A DNA stretch of 49,525 nucleotides, taken from Pseudomonadota bacterium. Its GTDB lineage: Bacteria; Desulfobacterota; Desulfobulbia; Desulfobulbales; Desulfocapsaceae. The translations under genes and the position numbers were made by a program. The notes below the pieces were generated by a model that was not told where the DNA came from, did not search any database, and worked only from the letters and a program-made list of their open reading frames with translations. Shown piece after piece: positions 34,295-42,125 of this stretch (within the stretch, counting starts at the first letter, position 1; each line of letters opens with the position of its first letter). Where the stretch lies: the NCBI GenBank assembly GCA_018817385.1, contig JAHIUA010000008.1:1-49525 (forward strand), in the 5' to 3' direction.

Positions 34295-34552
34295 GGGAAT
34301 GTGAGGGCGCATGAGTATTTCTTCCAATTTCTCATCACTCTGGTCCGCAGTAAGGGGATTCGTGTTGCAGATCTTCCCCCTGAAGTTCGTCAAAACCAGG
34401 TGAGTGGTGGAAACCTCATTCAGCGACTGGCAGAGGTAGAAAAGAAGATGCTCCTTCATGCCCTGGAAGAGTATGGTTGGGTGCAGACCCGAGTTGTAGA
34501 ATCTCTGGGAATCAGCGAAAAGGTTTTGCGATAGAAGATGGGGAGGTCTGGG
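34295..34552 (+). pseudogene. Remnant of a sigma-54-dependent response regulator (ZraR/NtrC type), C-terminal end
   Basis: From GNVR (the end of the AAA+ domain WPGNVRELEN motif, here GNVRAHEYF) the frame reads VRSKGIRVADLPPEV and the Fis-type DNA-binding domain LAEVEKKMLLHALEEYGW ... ESLGISEKVLR. A TAG at 34532-34534 replaces the tyrosine codon expected in VLRYKM, and the frame continues with KM after it. The receiver and nearly all of the AAA+ domain are missing, so it cannot activate sigma-54. It is probably the fossil of the regulator that once controlled the adjacent ZraP-like gene. Confidence 0.75.
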
Positions 34553-34651
34553 ATTGATCGGGATCATGATTGGTGTTTCAGGGCAGCGGCGACGGGTGGT
34601 GGGTTGGCGATGCGATAGATACAATATGTTGTGCCTTTGGCCCGGAAGTTC

Positions 34652-34680
34652 TTGACAGATAAGTATCGTTAGTATATTTT
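34652..34680 (+). promoter_or_regulatory. Sigma-70 promoter of the cobalamin riboswitch transcript
   Basis: TTGACA (34652-34657) is followed after 15-17 bases by TATATT/TATTTT (34673-34680). The predicted start point, near 34686, lies just before the first riboswitch helix, which supports the call. Confidence 0.65.
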
Positions 34681-34687
34681 TAAGCTG

Positions 34688-34905
34688 TATTCAGGTGTCT
34701 GTAACAGGACTGAAAAGGGAACTTCGTGAGAATCGAAGACGGGCCCGCCGCTGTAACCGAGGACAAATCCTGCATCCATGCCACTGACAGTTATTGAATA
34801 CCCTGGAAATGAATTGTTGTTTTTTTTATTCTAGCTGGGGTCAGAAATGCTGGTTGGGAAGGCGCAGAGGGAGAGTGATTCGGAAGTCAGAAGACCTGCC
34901 TGGAA
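34688..34905 (+). promoter_or_regulatory. Cobalamin (B12) riboswitch
   Basis: The conserved segments appear in order: TCAGGTG near the 5' end, AAAAGGGAAC, GAGAATCGAAGACGGGCCCG, CCGCTGTAACCGAGGAC (the B12 box core), GCCACTG, then after a variable loop GGGAAGGCGCAG, GAGTGATTCGGAAGTCAG and AGACCTGCCTG. This is a full-length aptamer of the cobalamin class and looks intact. An intrinsic terminator follows at 34971-35005, so control is probably by termination when cobalamin binds. No cobalamin transport or synthesis gene lies downstream. Confidence 0.92.
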
Positions 34906-34970
34906 ACTGAAGTGGTTGCCGTCGCGGAATATCGGTGATCAACTGATCTTGTGGATAAAAAAGGGAAATC

Positions 34971-35005
34971 CCCGGGTCTGAATATTTTTCGGCTCGGGCT
35001 TTTTT
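34971..35005 (+). terminator. Terminator of the riboswitch expression platform
   Basis: The arms CCCGGGTC and GGCTCGGG pair with two wobbles and are followed by a run of six T (35000-35005). It lies 65 bases downstream of the aptamer, the usual place for a termination switch. Confidence 0.7.
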
Positions 35006-35081
35006 GTTCCGGGCCATTGCTGGATTGTTAGGATTTGCATCCTGTGCAAGCAACAATCGCTTACCTGAGGAGGGTAGAACA

Positions 35082-35174
35082 ATGGTGTTACCTGAAAGGA
35101 GTTTGACAAAGTTGGTTTTTTGGCGTGTAACAGACTGGGATTCTTTCCAGAGAATCCTGCGTTACTTGCTGTAA
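35082..35174 (+). CDS. 30-codon ORF downstream of the cobalamin riboswitch
   Basis: The ORF encodes a 30-residue peptide (MVLPERSLTKLVFWRV at its start) and has a very good ribosome binding site, GAGGAGGG, 7 bases before the ATG. It is the only reading frame between the riboswitch terminator and the 3' end of the opposing feoB gene. The peptide has no known family and a basic-hydrophobic character. It may be a real small protein controlled by cobalamin, or what remains of a lost riboswitch-controlled gene. Confidence 0.4.
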   Translation: MVLPERSLTKLVFWRVTDWDSFQRILRYLL

Positions 35175-35180
35175 CATCGG

Positions 35181-35214
35181 AGGCCAAGTCTGCATTGTTG
35201 GGCAGGCTTGGCCT
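35181..35214. terminator. Hairpin between the riboswitch transcript and feoB
   Basis: Thirteen-base arms (AGGCCAAGTCTGC / GCAGGCTTGGCCT, one wobble) lie between the convergent small ORF and feoB. No T-run follows on either strand. It probably serves both transcripts as a weak terminator or 3'-end barrier. Confidence 0.5.
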
Positions 35215-35223
35215 CTTGCGGCA

Positions 35224-37443
35224 TTATCCCAGCATACTGCCTATCTGAAAAACAGCAACGGCGGCGAAAAAGGCAAAGGTCGTATTAAAAGCCATGGAGA
35301 AAAAGGCCCACTTCCAGGAGCCTGCTTCTTTGGCAATACAGACAACAGTGACAAAGCAGGGGGCATAAAACATGATGAAAATCAATACGGCCACTGCTAC
35401 GACACTGTTCCAATGCGGGTCTCTGACCAGCCGTTCGCCAAGAGAATCAGATACATCAACTTTCACTTCACCCATGGAGTAGGCAGTTCCTAGAGTGGAG
35501 ATGATCACCTCTTTAGCTGCAAATCCTCCAAGAAGGGCAATATTAGTCCGCCAGTCAAATCCGGCAAGGCTTGAGACCGGTTCAAGAAAGGTTCCGATTT
35601 TACCGGCAATGGAATATCGCAGGCCGGCTCCGGACTCCTGCTGATCTATAATGGTCAGTGCTTCTCTCAGTTGTTGTGCTTCTGGGGACAGTTTCCCTGC
35701 TTCCTCATTATGGGTGAGAAGTTCTGTCCTGATTGGTTGAGGATAACTCTGCCTTGTCACTGTCCGTTTTGCTTCAAAACTCTCTGATTGAGAGTCTGGA
35801 AGGCCTGGGTAGGTCATCAATGCCCAGAGAATAATAGAGATTCCCAAAATGACAGTTCCGGCTTTCTTGATATATTGCCAGGTCCGCTCCCAAGTATGGA
35901 TGAGAAGTCCTCTCAGGGTAGGAAAACGATAGGGCGGTAGTTCCATGACAAAGGGGGTCGCTTCCCCTTTGAGTACGGTCGTTCGTAAAAATTTGGCAAC
36001 CACAAGGGCGACCAGCCAGGCCAGCATGGTGAAAAGAAACATATAGAGTGCCTGATGATCGGTAAAGAATGCACCGATAAGCAGGACCAGGACAGGCACT
36101 TTCGCTCCACAGTTCATAAAGGGAACAGTGAGCAGGGTGGCCATGCGTTCTTTTGGTGAGCGTAGGGTTCTGGTAGCCATGACTCCAGGGACTGCGCAGC
36201 CGCCAGCTATTCCGCCAGATACGATAAAAGGCATTACCGAGGAGCCGTGGAGGCCAAAAATACGGAAAATTCGGTCCATCATAAAGGCAACTCGAGCCAG
36301 ATAACCGGAATCTTCGAGGATGGCAATTCCAAAGAACATGAACATGATAAGGGGAACAAAGCCTAACACACCGCCAACCCCATCAATAACCCCTGAGATG
36401 AGCATTGATTTAGCTGGTCCGTCAGGAAGAGTTGCATCTACTACTCCTCCCAGCCAGCCGAAAAATGACCCCATCAAGGAAACCGGCAGTTCACTCCAGG
36501 AAAAGGTGAACTGGTAAAGGCCAAAGAGGATGAGCAGCATGACAATTGGACCTATGAGGCGATTGGTGAGAACTTTATCAATTTTATCTGAGGCATAAAG
36601 ACGGTCTATATCAAACTTGTGGGACAAGACTCCCTGGCGGACAATGGATTTTATAAATCCGTAACGATGGTCAGCAATCATGGATTCCGGATATACGTCC
36701 ATGGTCTTGAGCAGATGGTCGGAAATGCTGGCCACCATCTGTTCGAGTTTTTGAGTTACGAGTGGATCAGCTTTCTGGCCCATGGCAAGAATCTGGTCGT
36801 CATGTTCGAGATATTTAATGGCGGTATAGTGAGGAGGGTAGGTTGTAATAAGAAATGAAGAGTCGGTGATGATAGAGACGAGCTCCATGAGTACCTCATC
36901 AAGATCATCTCCGTAGGAAATATCCTTTGGGCACCATATCTTTTCAGAATGGGCGACTTCAAGGGCCTGTTTGATTAACTCCTTTGTTCCTTCACCAGAC
37001 CTGGCAATGATGGGCACTATCTGAACACCGAGCAACTCTGCCAATTTTTCATAGCGAACTTCTATTCCTCGATCTTTTGCTACATCAATCATATTCAAAG
37101 CAATAATCAGAGGCACTCCCATTTCCAGGAACTGGGTTGTGAGGTAAAGGTTTCTTTCCAAATTAGAGGCATCAACAATGTTGATGACCACGTCAGGCCG
37201 ATTGGTGGTGAGAAAATCTCTGCTTACTATCTCTTCAACGGAATAAGCTGTCAGTGAGTAGGTCCCGGGAAGATCGGTAATAACGATTTCCTGGCCTTCA
37301 TAGGAAAAACGACCGATTTTATAGTCTACGGTAATCCCAGGGTAATTCCCAACATGCTGTCTGGCCCCGGTAAGTTCATTGAAGAGGGTGGTCTTGCCGG
37401 CATTCGGGTTGCCTGCTAATGCCATGGTAATGTGTTGTTTCAT
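35224..37443 (-). CDS. feoB: Ferrous iron transport protein FeoB
   Basis: The 739-residue product is FeoB, the inner-membrane Fe2+ importer. The N-terminal GTPase domain has G1 GNPNAGKTT (residues 11-19), the G2 region with YPGITVDYKIG, G3 DLPGTYSL and G4 NMID. The membrane part has the two Gate motifs, with GGIAGGCAVPGVMATRT in the first and GGFAAKEVIISTLGT in the second. The length is normal. It is the last gene of the minus-strand operon feoA, small Cys-rich membrane protein, feoB. An antisense transcript from the riboswitch promoter could reach its 3' end if the terminators are read through. Confidence 0.97.
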   Translation of the reverse strand: MKQHITMALAGNPNAGKTTLFNELTGARQHVGNYPGITVDYKIGRFSYEGQEIVITDLPGTYSLTAYSVEEIVSRDFLTTNRPDVVINIVDASNLERNLYLTTQFLEMGVPLIIALNMIDVAKDRGIEVRYEKLAELLGVQIVPIIARSGEGTKELIKQALEVAHSEKIWCPKDISYGDDLDEVLMELVSIITDSSFLITTYPPHYTAIKYLEHDDQILAMGQKADPLVTQKLEQMVASISDHLLKTMDVYPESMIADHRYGFIKSIVRQGVLSHKFDIDRLYASDKIDKVLTNRLIGPIVMLLILFGLYQFTFSWSELPVSLMGSFFGWLGGVVDATLPDGPAKSMLISGVIDGVGGVLGFVPLIMFMFFGIAILEDSGYLARVAFMMDRIFRIFGLHGSSVMPFIVSGGIAGGCAVPGVMATRTLRSPKERMATLLTVPFMNCGAKVPVLVLLIGAFFTDHQALYMFLFTMLAWLVALVVAKFLRTTVLKGEATPFVMELPPYRFPTLRGLLIHTWERTWQYIKKAGTVILGISIILWALMTYPGLPDSQSESFEAKRTVTRQSYPQPIRTELLTHNEEAGKLSPEAQQLREALTIIDQQESGAGLRYSIAGKIGTFLEPVSSLAGFDWRTNIALLGGFAAKEVIISTLGTAYSMGEVKVDVSDSLGERLVRDPHWNSVVAVAVLIFIMFYAPCFVTVVCIAKEAGSWKWAFFSMAFNTTFAFFAAVAVFQIGSMLG

Positions 37444-37500
37444 CGTTCTCTGCGTTGGTGGAATATAGGATATTGAAAAGGGTCAGGGAATTGGGAAAAA

Positions 37501-37758
37501 TCAAAAGGGACGATTTTCCTTACTGGAGATGATGGTGTTTGTTTGTATTTGTGAGTGGCTGGGGGGGGGACTGTTACCCCTGTCGCTGTCAGCGACGGGT
37601 TGACTATTACATTTATTGTCACTGCAACCGGAACAAGCGCAACCGCAGGAAATCTGTTGGGATGTATCTGCAGCTTTGCGAAATTGATGATATAATTTTC
37701 TGCCAATAAAAAAAAGGGTAAGACCTAAAACAAGTAGAACGATTACATTCTGCCACAT
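37501..37758 (-). CDS. FeoB-associated Cys-rich membrane protein
   Basis: The 85-residue protein has one N-terminal membrane span (WQNVIVLLVLGLTLFFIGR) followed by a Cys cluster (CGCACSGCSDNKC) and a polar tail. This matches the small FeoB-associated Cys-rich proteins often found next to feoB, which may take iron at the cytoplasmic mouth of FeoB, in the manner of FeoC-like accessory proteins. The ATG at 37758 is preferred over the GTG at 37767. It lies 57 bases before feoB. Confidence 0.8.
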   Translation of the reverse strand: MWQNVIVLLVLGLTLFFIGRKLYHQFRKAADTSQQISCGCACSGCSDNKCNSQPVADSDRGNSPPPSHSQIQTNTIISSKENRPF

Positions 37759-37837
37759 AATTGCCACCGTTGTTAGTTGAGCCTAAAACTGAGACCCAAA
37801 AAAAAGACAGCCTGCTGAAAAGGGCTGTCCGTTGTTC

Positions 37838-38149
37838 TTATACTGATTGTACGATGATACTGCTGCTTGTTATATGGTCCAGGCTTAATGTTCCACCCTG
37901 TATTTTTAGCAGACACTGCGAACCATTTTTTTGGCAGATTATTTCTGCCTCTTCACCCTCCAGTACACCGAGAGAGGCCATTCTGGCACAGAGCTTTCTG
38001 TCACCGGTGATTTTACATATTCTTACCTTTCCGGCGCGACAGGTTTCGGACAGAGGACCATGTTTTCCGGCACAGTGTTGTGGTGCTGTATGCTGATGCA
38101 TCTTTTTGGCTAAGCAGCGACATTTTTTATTTAAGTCCTTCAGGGTCAT
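37838..38149 (-). CDS. feoA: FeoA-family protein with Cys/His-rich N-terminal extension
   Basis: The 103-residue protein carries a C-terminal FeoA (SH3-like) domain: GDRKLCARMASLGVLEGEEAEII then GSQCLLKIQGGTLSLDHITSSSIIV. The first 45 residues are an extension rich in Cys and His (KKCRCLAKKMHQHTAPQHC and ETCRAGKV), unusual for FeoA and probably able to bind metal. GGAGAGG lies right before the ATG at 38149. It heads the feo operon. Confidence 0.88.
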   Translation of the reverse strand: MTLKDLNKKCRCLAKKMHQHTAPQHCAGKHGPLSETCRAGKVRICKITGDRKLCARMASLGVLEGEEAEIICQKNGSQCLLKIQGGTLSLDHITSSSIIVQSV

Positions 38150-38174
38150 ATTCCTCTCCTTGGATACCAATGTT

Positions 38175-38203
38175 TAGGTACTCCAAACTTTAACTATTGT
38201 CAA
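38175..38203 (-). promoter_or_regulatory. feoA: Putative sigma-70 promoter of the feoA-feoB operon
   Basis: On the minus strand TTGACA (38203-38198) and TACCTA (38180-38175) are 17 bases apart, 25 bases before the feoA start codon. The upstream part of the second feoA gene has the same TTGACAATA -35 context. A Fur- or DtxR-type site could overlap but I cannot identify one with confidence. Confidence 0.5.
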
Positions 38204-38518
38204 CTGAATTATCAAGGCCTCCGCTTCATTTATTCTGTTATTGATGAGAGATAAGGAGGTCAAAAAGGGAAGGAAACTTGCTGGCTATGGTCCTATAATT
38301 TAAAAGACAGATCGGTGACAATACGGTATGTGGTATGAGGGAACTGGAGAAAGCATATTGAAGATAGCATTGTTTCTTGAATGGTCAAAGCGTTACATGC
38401 AGGACTTCGAAAAACTTCGTAGGGTGATCTGGCCAGGGTAAGGGCAGTGGCGGCAAGTTCGGATCAGTGAAGTTGGGGAAGTGTTTCTACGGCGTCATCA
38501 AGGAGAAGGAAACGGTTT

Positions 38519-39691
38519 ATGCTTCCTACCCAATCTCAAAAAAAATTAGCAGCCGCCAGAAAACAGGCAGCTATTTCCATCTTTCTTAATCTTTTTCTTG
38601 CACTGGGCAAAGGAATAGCCGGTATTCTGTCCGGCTCGGCTGCGCTGCTTGGTGATGCAATCCATTCTGCCACCGATGTCTTTGCCTCCACTGCCGTATT
38701 TGTCGGTATCTGGGTGGCGGGACGTGAGCACCCTGCATTTCCTTACGGATTGTATAAGGCTGAAACCGTTGCCGCTTTGATTACCTCAATTGCAGTTATT
38801 TTGGCCGGCTATGAAATAGGACGTCAGGCCTTATTCGGTGTTGCCGGACTCCCGGATATAAAAATTGCCTTACCTGTGGCAACTATTTCTTTTGTGATTG
38901 CCCTGGGGTTTGGCGTTTTTCAGCTTCGTTCCGGGCGGAGGCTCGATTCTCCGGCTCTGATCGCCGATGCTCGCGACTATCTTGCTGACTCACTCTCCAC
39001 CGCAGTTGTTCTGCTCAGCCTCCTGGTCGTTCCATTAGGATATAACGTGGATCGGCTTGCAGCAGGCATCGTTTCTCTTTTTGTTTTCTATGCAGGGGGG
39101 CAGTTATTAGTCGGAGCGTTGAAAGATCTCTTGGATGCCTCCATCGATAGAGAGACAGAACGGGAAATTATAGCTTTTGTGGAAGGGTATCCCAGAATTA
39201 TTCGTGTGAAGAAGTGTTTCAGCAGGAATGCGGGAGGGCGTTTTCTGGTAGATATGGATGTGGTCTTGCATACGCCTTCGCATAAGATGGCGGATCAGGT
39301 GGCTGACCGATTAGAAGAAGAACTGCTGCGCCAATTTCCCGGGCTCATCCTTGCCCGTATTCGCCCCCATTATGCTCCGGGGCAGTTGATACGGAGGGTT
39401 ACACCGGTGGAAAAACCCGAAGGACAACTCTGTCCGCACCTTGCTTCTGCACCATGGTTTCTTGTTGAAACCATGGTCACTGAGACCAGAGAGGTAAAAA
39501 GACGTCAGTTTATAGAAAATAGATACAAAGATGCAAAAAAAAGAAAAGGACTGTTGGTCGGACGTTGGCTCCTGAAACTGAAACCGGATGAGGTCGTGGC
39601 AAAGAACGAGGAAAGTGTTGCAGTAATATTACTGAAAGAAGCTGGTGTTGATATGGTTCAACCTTCTTCGCTGATCTCGACGACGATATGA
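38519..39691 (+). CDS. Cation diffusion facilitator (CDF) transporter with NifX-like C-terminal domain
   Basis: The 390-residue protein has six membrane spans with the CDF metal site residues in GDAIHSATDVFAS and ADARDYLADSLST, then a cytoplasmic CDF dimerisation domain (GGRFLVDMDVVLHTPSHKMADQVADRLEE). After it comes a further domain of about 100 residues (FLVETMVTETREVKRRQFIENR ... SVAVILLKEAGVDMV in part) that resembles the dinitrogenase iron-molybdenum cofactor (NifX) fold. CDF proteins export divalent metals by proton exchange. Its location between two feoA genes suggests Fe2+ efflux. Its last 34 bases overlap the opposing feoA gene. Confidence 0.88.
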   Translation: MLPTQSQKKLAAARKQAAISIFLNLFLALGKGIAGILSGSAALLGDAIHSATDVFASTAVFVGIWVAGREHPAFPYGLYKAETVAALITSIAVILAGYEIGRQALFGVAGLPDIKIALPVATISFVIALGFGVFQLRSGRRLDSPALIADARDYLADSLSTAVVLLSLLVVPLGYNVDRLAAGIVSLFVFYAGGQLLVGALKDLLDASIDRETEREIIAFVEGYPRIIRVKKCFSRNAGGRFLVDMDVVLHTPSHKMADQVADRLEEELLRQFPGLILARIRPHYAPGQLIRRVTPVEKPEGQLCPHLASAPWFLVETMVTETREVKRRQFIENRYKDAKKRKGLLVGRWLLKLKPDEVVAKNEESVAVILLKEAGVDMVQPSSLISTTI

Positions 39692-39900
39692 TCCGCCTCA
39701 TTGTTACGCAGGGTAAGCGTTCCGCCCATGACTCGCATGGCCACAGGGTCATAGAGTGGTGCTCGTCCTTGAATGGTGATCTCAGTACCGGGAACAAGAC
39801 CCATTTCCCGAATTCTTCTCCCCAGTTCACCGCTGACCTTGACAGCCTTAATGACACCAGACTGGTTCTTTTTCATTAGTCTCAGATTTATTTCTGCCAT
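39658..39900 (-). CDS. feoA: FeoA-family protein (second copy)
   Basis: The 80-residue protein is a classical single-domain FeoA: GVIKAVKVSGELGRRIREMGL, VPGTEITIQGRAPLYDPVAMRVMGGTLTLR and NNEADHIVVEI. FeoA proteins assist FeoB through an SH3-like fold. An AGGATG Shine-Dalgarno precedes the ATG. Its 3' end overlaps the CDF gene on the other strand by 34 bases, so the two mRNAs are complementary at their ends. It stands separate from feoB and is probably transcribed alone. Confidence 0.93.
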   Translation of the reverse strand: MAEINLRLMKKNQSGVIKAVKVSGELGRRIREMGLVPGTEITIQGRAPLYDPVAMRVMGGTLTLRNNEADHIVVEISEEG

Positions 39901-39978
39901 TGTTACTTCATCCTAAAAAAAAATAGACCTGAATTCATAGGGCTTTTATGAAAATCTAATTATGAAGGTACCTTTCTT

Positions 39979-40007
39979 CAAGTATTTTTGAGATCTGGTA
40001 TTGTCAA
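39979..40007 (-). promoter_or_regulatory. Putative sigma-70 promoter of the second feoA
   Basis: On the minus strand TTGACA (40007-40002) and TACTTG (39984-39979) are spaced by 17 bases, about 80 bases before the start codon. The palindromic GGTACC sits just downstream (39968-39973) and might be part of an operator. Confidence 0.45.
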
Positions 40008-40684
40008 TTAGTGGTTTTATAGTCGTGTCCCCCTTTTCTGTCAAGGAGCTTTGGATAGGAGTGAATAATATTCTCTTCTGGTATTCTTTCCCGTGGTCTG
40101 GCTGATGTCTCTGAATTTGCGAAAGGATGGAAAATCAGTGTCTGTTGCCTGTATCCGTTCAAGGAGAGAATGAATCAAAAGCCTGTGTCTTCATTTCACG
40201 AGAATAATTGCGTCTTCAGTCATCTACTGCCGTATGAATGAGAGTCATTGTGCGTGTTAACCGTGAAGGCCAAGAGCTCAAAACCCGTTTTTATTGCAAG
40301 TGTTTTTGGGAATCCAGGAAGAGGGCCAGGAAATACTCTGCTCAGGTGTTGGCAGGTGGGTCTGATTTTTAACTGAAAGAGGTCACAGGGAGTGACGGGG
40401 AAGTTGTTGCGGCAAGGACAAAAAGAATTCGGTCTGAACGGGCAAGGCTCCGGATTCCTGGTGATAATCCCAAGGGGAAAATTTTAGTTGTTTATTATTT
40501 GCACCATACCTGGTGCCGAAGTGATGACCTTTAACAGTATCTTATGGTTGAGGAATAAGGTTTCAGGTTGAGATGTTGTTGGTGGTACTATTTTTCATAT
40601 TTGCTTAATTATCTTTTATCAGTATTACTTAACAGAGAGACAAGTTAGTTAGCTCAATTCTTTATCTGACAGGAAAATATCATT
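40008..40684. other. Intergenic region upstream of the MOT1-like gene
   Basis: About 680 bases hold no supported gene. A perfect 6-base dyad GCACCA-TACC-TGGTGC lies at 40501-40516, some 170 bases before the transporter start. It could be a regulator site or a short terminator-like structure. A 44-codon ORF near 40238 lacks a ribosome binding site. Confidence 0.35.
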
Positions 40685-41884
40685 ATGTCAAAGCACTTCA
40701 AATTCAGTCGAATGGAACTCGCAGGTTCTCTTGGAGATTTAGGTACGTTACTCCCCTTGGCTGTTGGTATGATTATGATCAATCATCTTAATCCTGTTGG
40801 CATCTTCATTGGTGTGGGCTCATTTTATATCCTCTCAGGTCTTTACTTTAGAGTAACAAGTCCTGTTGAACCGATGAAGGTCATAAGCGCTTATGCCATT
40901 GCCACAGGTATTACTGCGGTCCAGATTCAAGCATCCTGCCTGTGGATTTTTATCATGTTGATACTCATCGGAGCCACTGGCTTGATCAATGTTATTGGTC
41001 GCAATATTCCAAAATCGGTGATTCGTGGCGTCCAGCTTTCGACAGGAATCCTGCTTTTGTCTCAAGGTGTACGATTGATGCTCGGCACATCATCCTTCCA
41101 GATTATGCAAAAAATGGCAGAACCACATTTGCTCATTCAACACATCGGTTTTCTACCAATTGGAGTAGTCATCGGTTCTATTTTAGGGGTGTTAACCCTG
41201 TTGCTCCTTGACAATAAACGTCTACCGGCCGCTGTGGTGGTTGTTGGCGTTGGTATAATAGTCGGAGTGTTCTTTGGCAATCATGACGGTTGGGCTCAAG
41301 TGGAAATAGGATTTACTCTGCCGCAGCTGTTACCCTATGGTTTGCCAACACTCAATGATTTTAGCTTTGCCTTGCTTCTCCTCGTACTTCCACAGGTACC
41401 AATGACCATTGGAAATGCCGTGATCGCCAATGCTGATCTGTCGGCCCAGTATTTTCCCGAAGAAGGTCGTCGGGTCACTTACAAAGGGTTGTGTATCAGC
41501 ATGGCTCTTGCCAATCTGGGGAGTTTCTTTATAGGGGGGATGCCCATGTGTCAAGGGGCAGGAGGCCTTGCCTCACGCTATCGTTTTGGAGCTCGAACTG
41601 CAGGATCGAATATGATCATTGGCACGATTTTCTTGGTGATAGCGCTTTTTTTCGGGGCTCAAGTATTACCAATTGTCAATTTGTTGCCCATGTCCGTGCT
41701 TGGTGTCTTGCTTATATTTGCCGGTGCCCAACTTGCTTTGACAATTCTCGATATGCAAACACGGAAAGATCTTTTTGTTATAGTGTTGATTGTCGGAATC
41801 ACTCTTGCTTCTAATCTGGCTGCTGGTTTTTTGACAGGTATCGTGGTTGTCGCGCTATTGCGCTGGGAGAAACTTTCAGTGTGA
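40685..41884 (+). CDS. MOT1-type molybdate (or sulfate) transporter
   Basis: The 399-residue protein has ten to twelve membrane spans and begins with MELAGSLGDLGTLLPLAVGM, the signature of the MOT1 branch of the SulP superfamily. A second repeat-like segment FIGGMPMCQGAGGLASRYRFG is also typical. Members carry molybdate, sometimes sulfate. No cytoplasmic STAS domain is present, as expected for MOT1. The nearby TunR-type regulator supports molybdate or tungstate as substrate. The ribosome binding site is weak (CAGGAAA, 8 bases before ATG). Confidence 0.88.
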   Translation: MSKHFKFSRMELAGSLGDLGTLLPLAVGMIMINHLNPVGIFIGVGSFYILSGLYFRVTSPVEPMKVISAYAIATGITAVQIQASCLWIFIMLILIGATGLINVIGRNIPKSVIRGVQLSTGILLLSQGVRLMLGTSSFQIMQKMAEPHLLIQHIGFLPIGVVIGSILGVLTLLLLDNKRLPAAVVVVGVGIIVGVFFGNHDGWAQVEIGFTLPQLLPYGLPTLNDFSFALLLLVLPQVPMTIGNAVIANADLSAQYFPEEGRRVTYKGLCISMALANLGSFFIGGMPMCQGAGGLASRYRFGARTAGSNMIIGTIFLVIALFFGAQVLPIVNLLPMSVLGVLLIFAGAQLALTILDMQTRKDLFVIVLIVGITLASNLAAGFLTGIVVVALLRWEKLSV

Positions 41885-42125
41885 AAGGGCGGCAGATGGA
41901 TAATTCACTGCTTGGTTGAAGGTTGAAGTACCTTTTCACAGGTGGCTTTAATAAAACCCACCCATGGCATGCTATTATGCCATCACCAAAGCAGGCTGTC
42001 ACGATGTCTGCTGCAACAGGAGGAACAAGGTTTTGTGGGGGGAGGATACAACAGACGTTTTAATGTCAAAATGGTTCTTCTCCTTACCGCAGAGATCCTG
42101 CAACAGGTGGGCTCTTCTTGATATG
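41885..42125. other. Intergenic region with a small palindrome
   Basis: Between the convergent MOT1-like and TSUP genes, a hairpin with arms ATGGCAT/ATGCCAT lies at 41964-41983 with a 6-base loop. No T-run is present. Nothing else is recognised in these 240 bases. Confidence 0.4.

Noticed and set aside
40238-40372. 44-codon ORF upstream of the MOT1-like gene, basic and Cys-containing
   Set aside because: No Shine-Dalgarno and no recognisable family; could be a decayed gene but cannot be supported.
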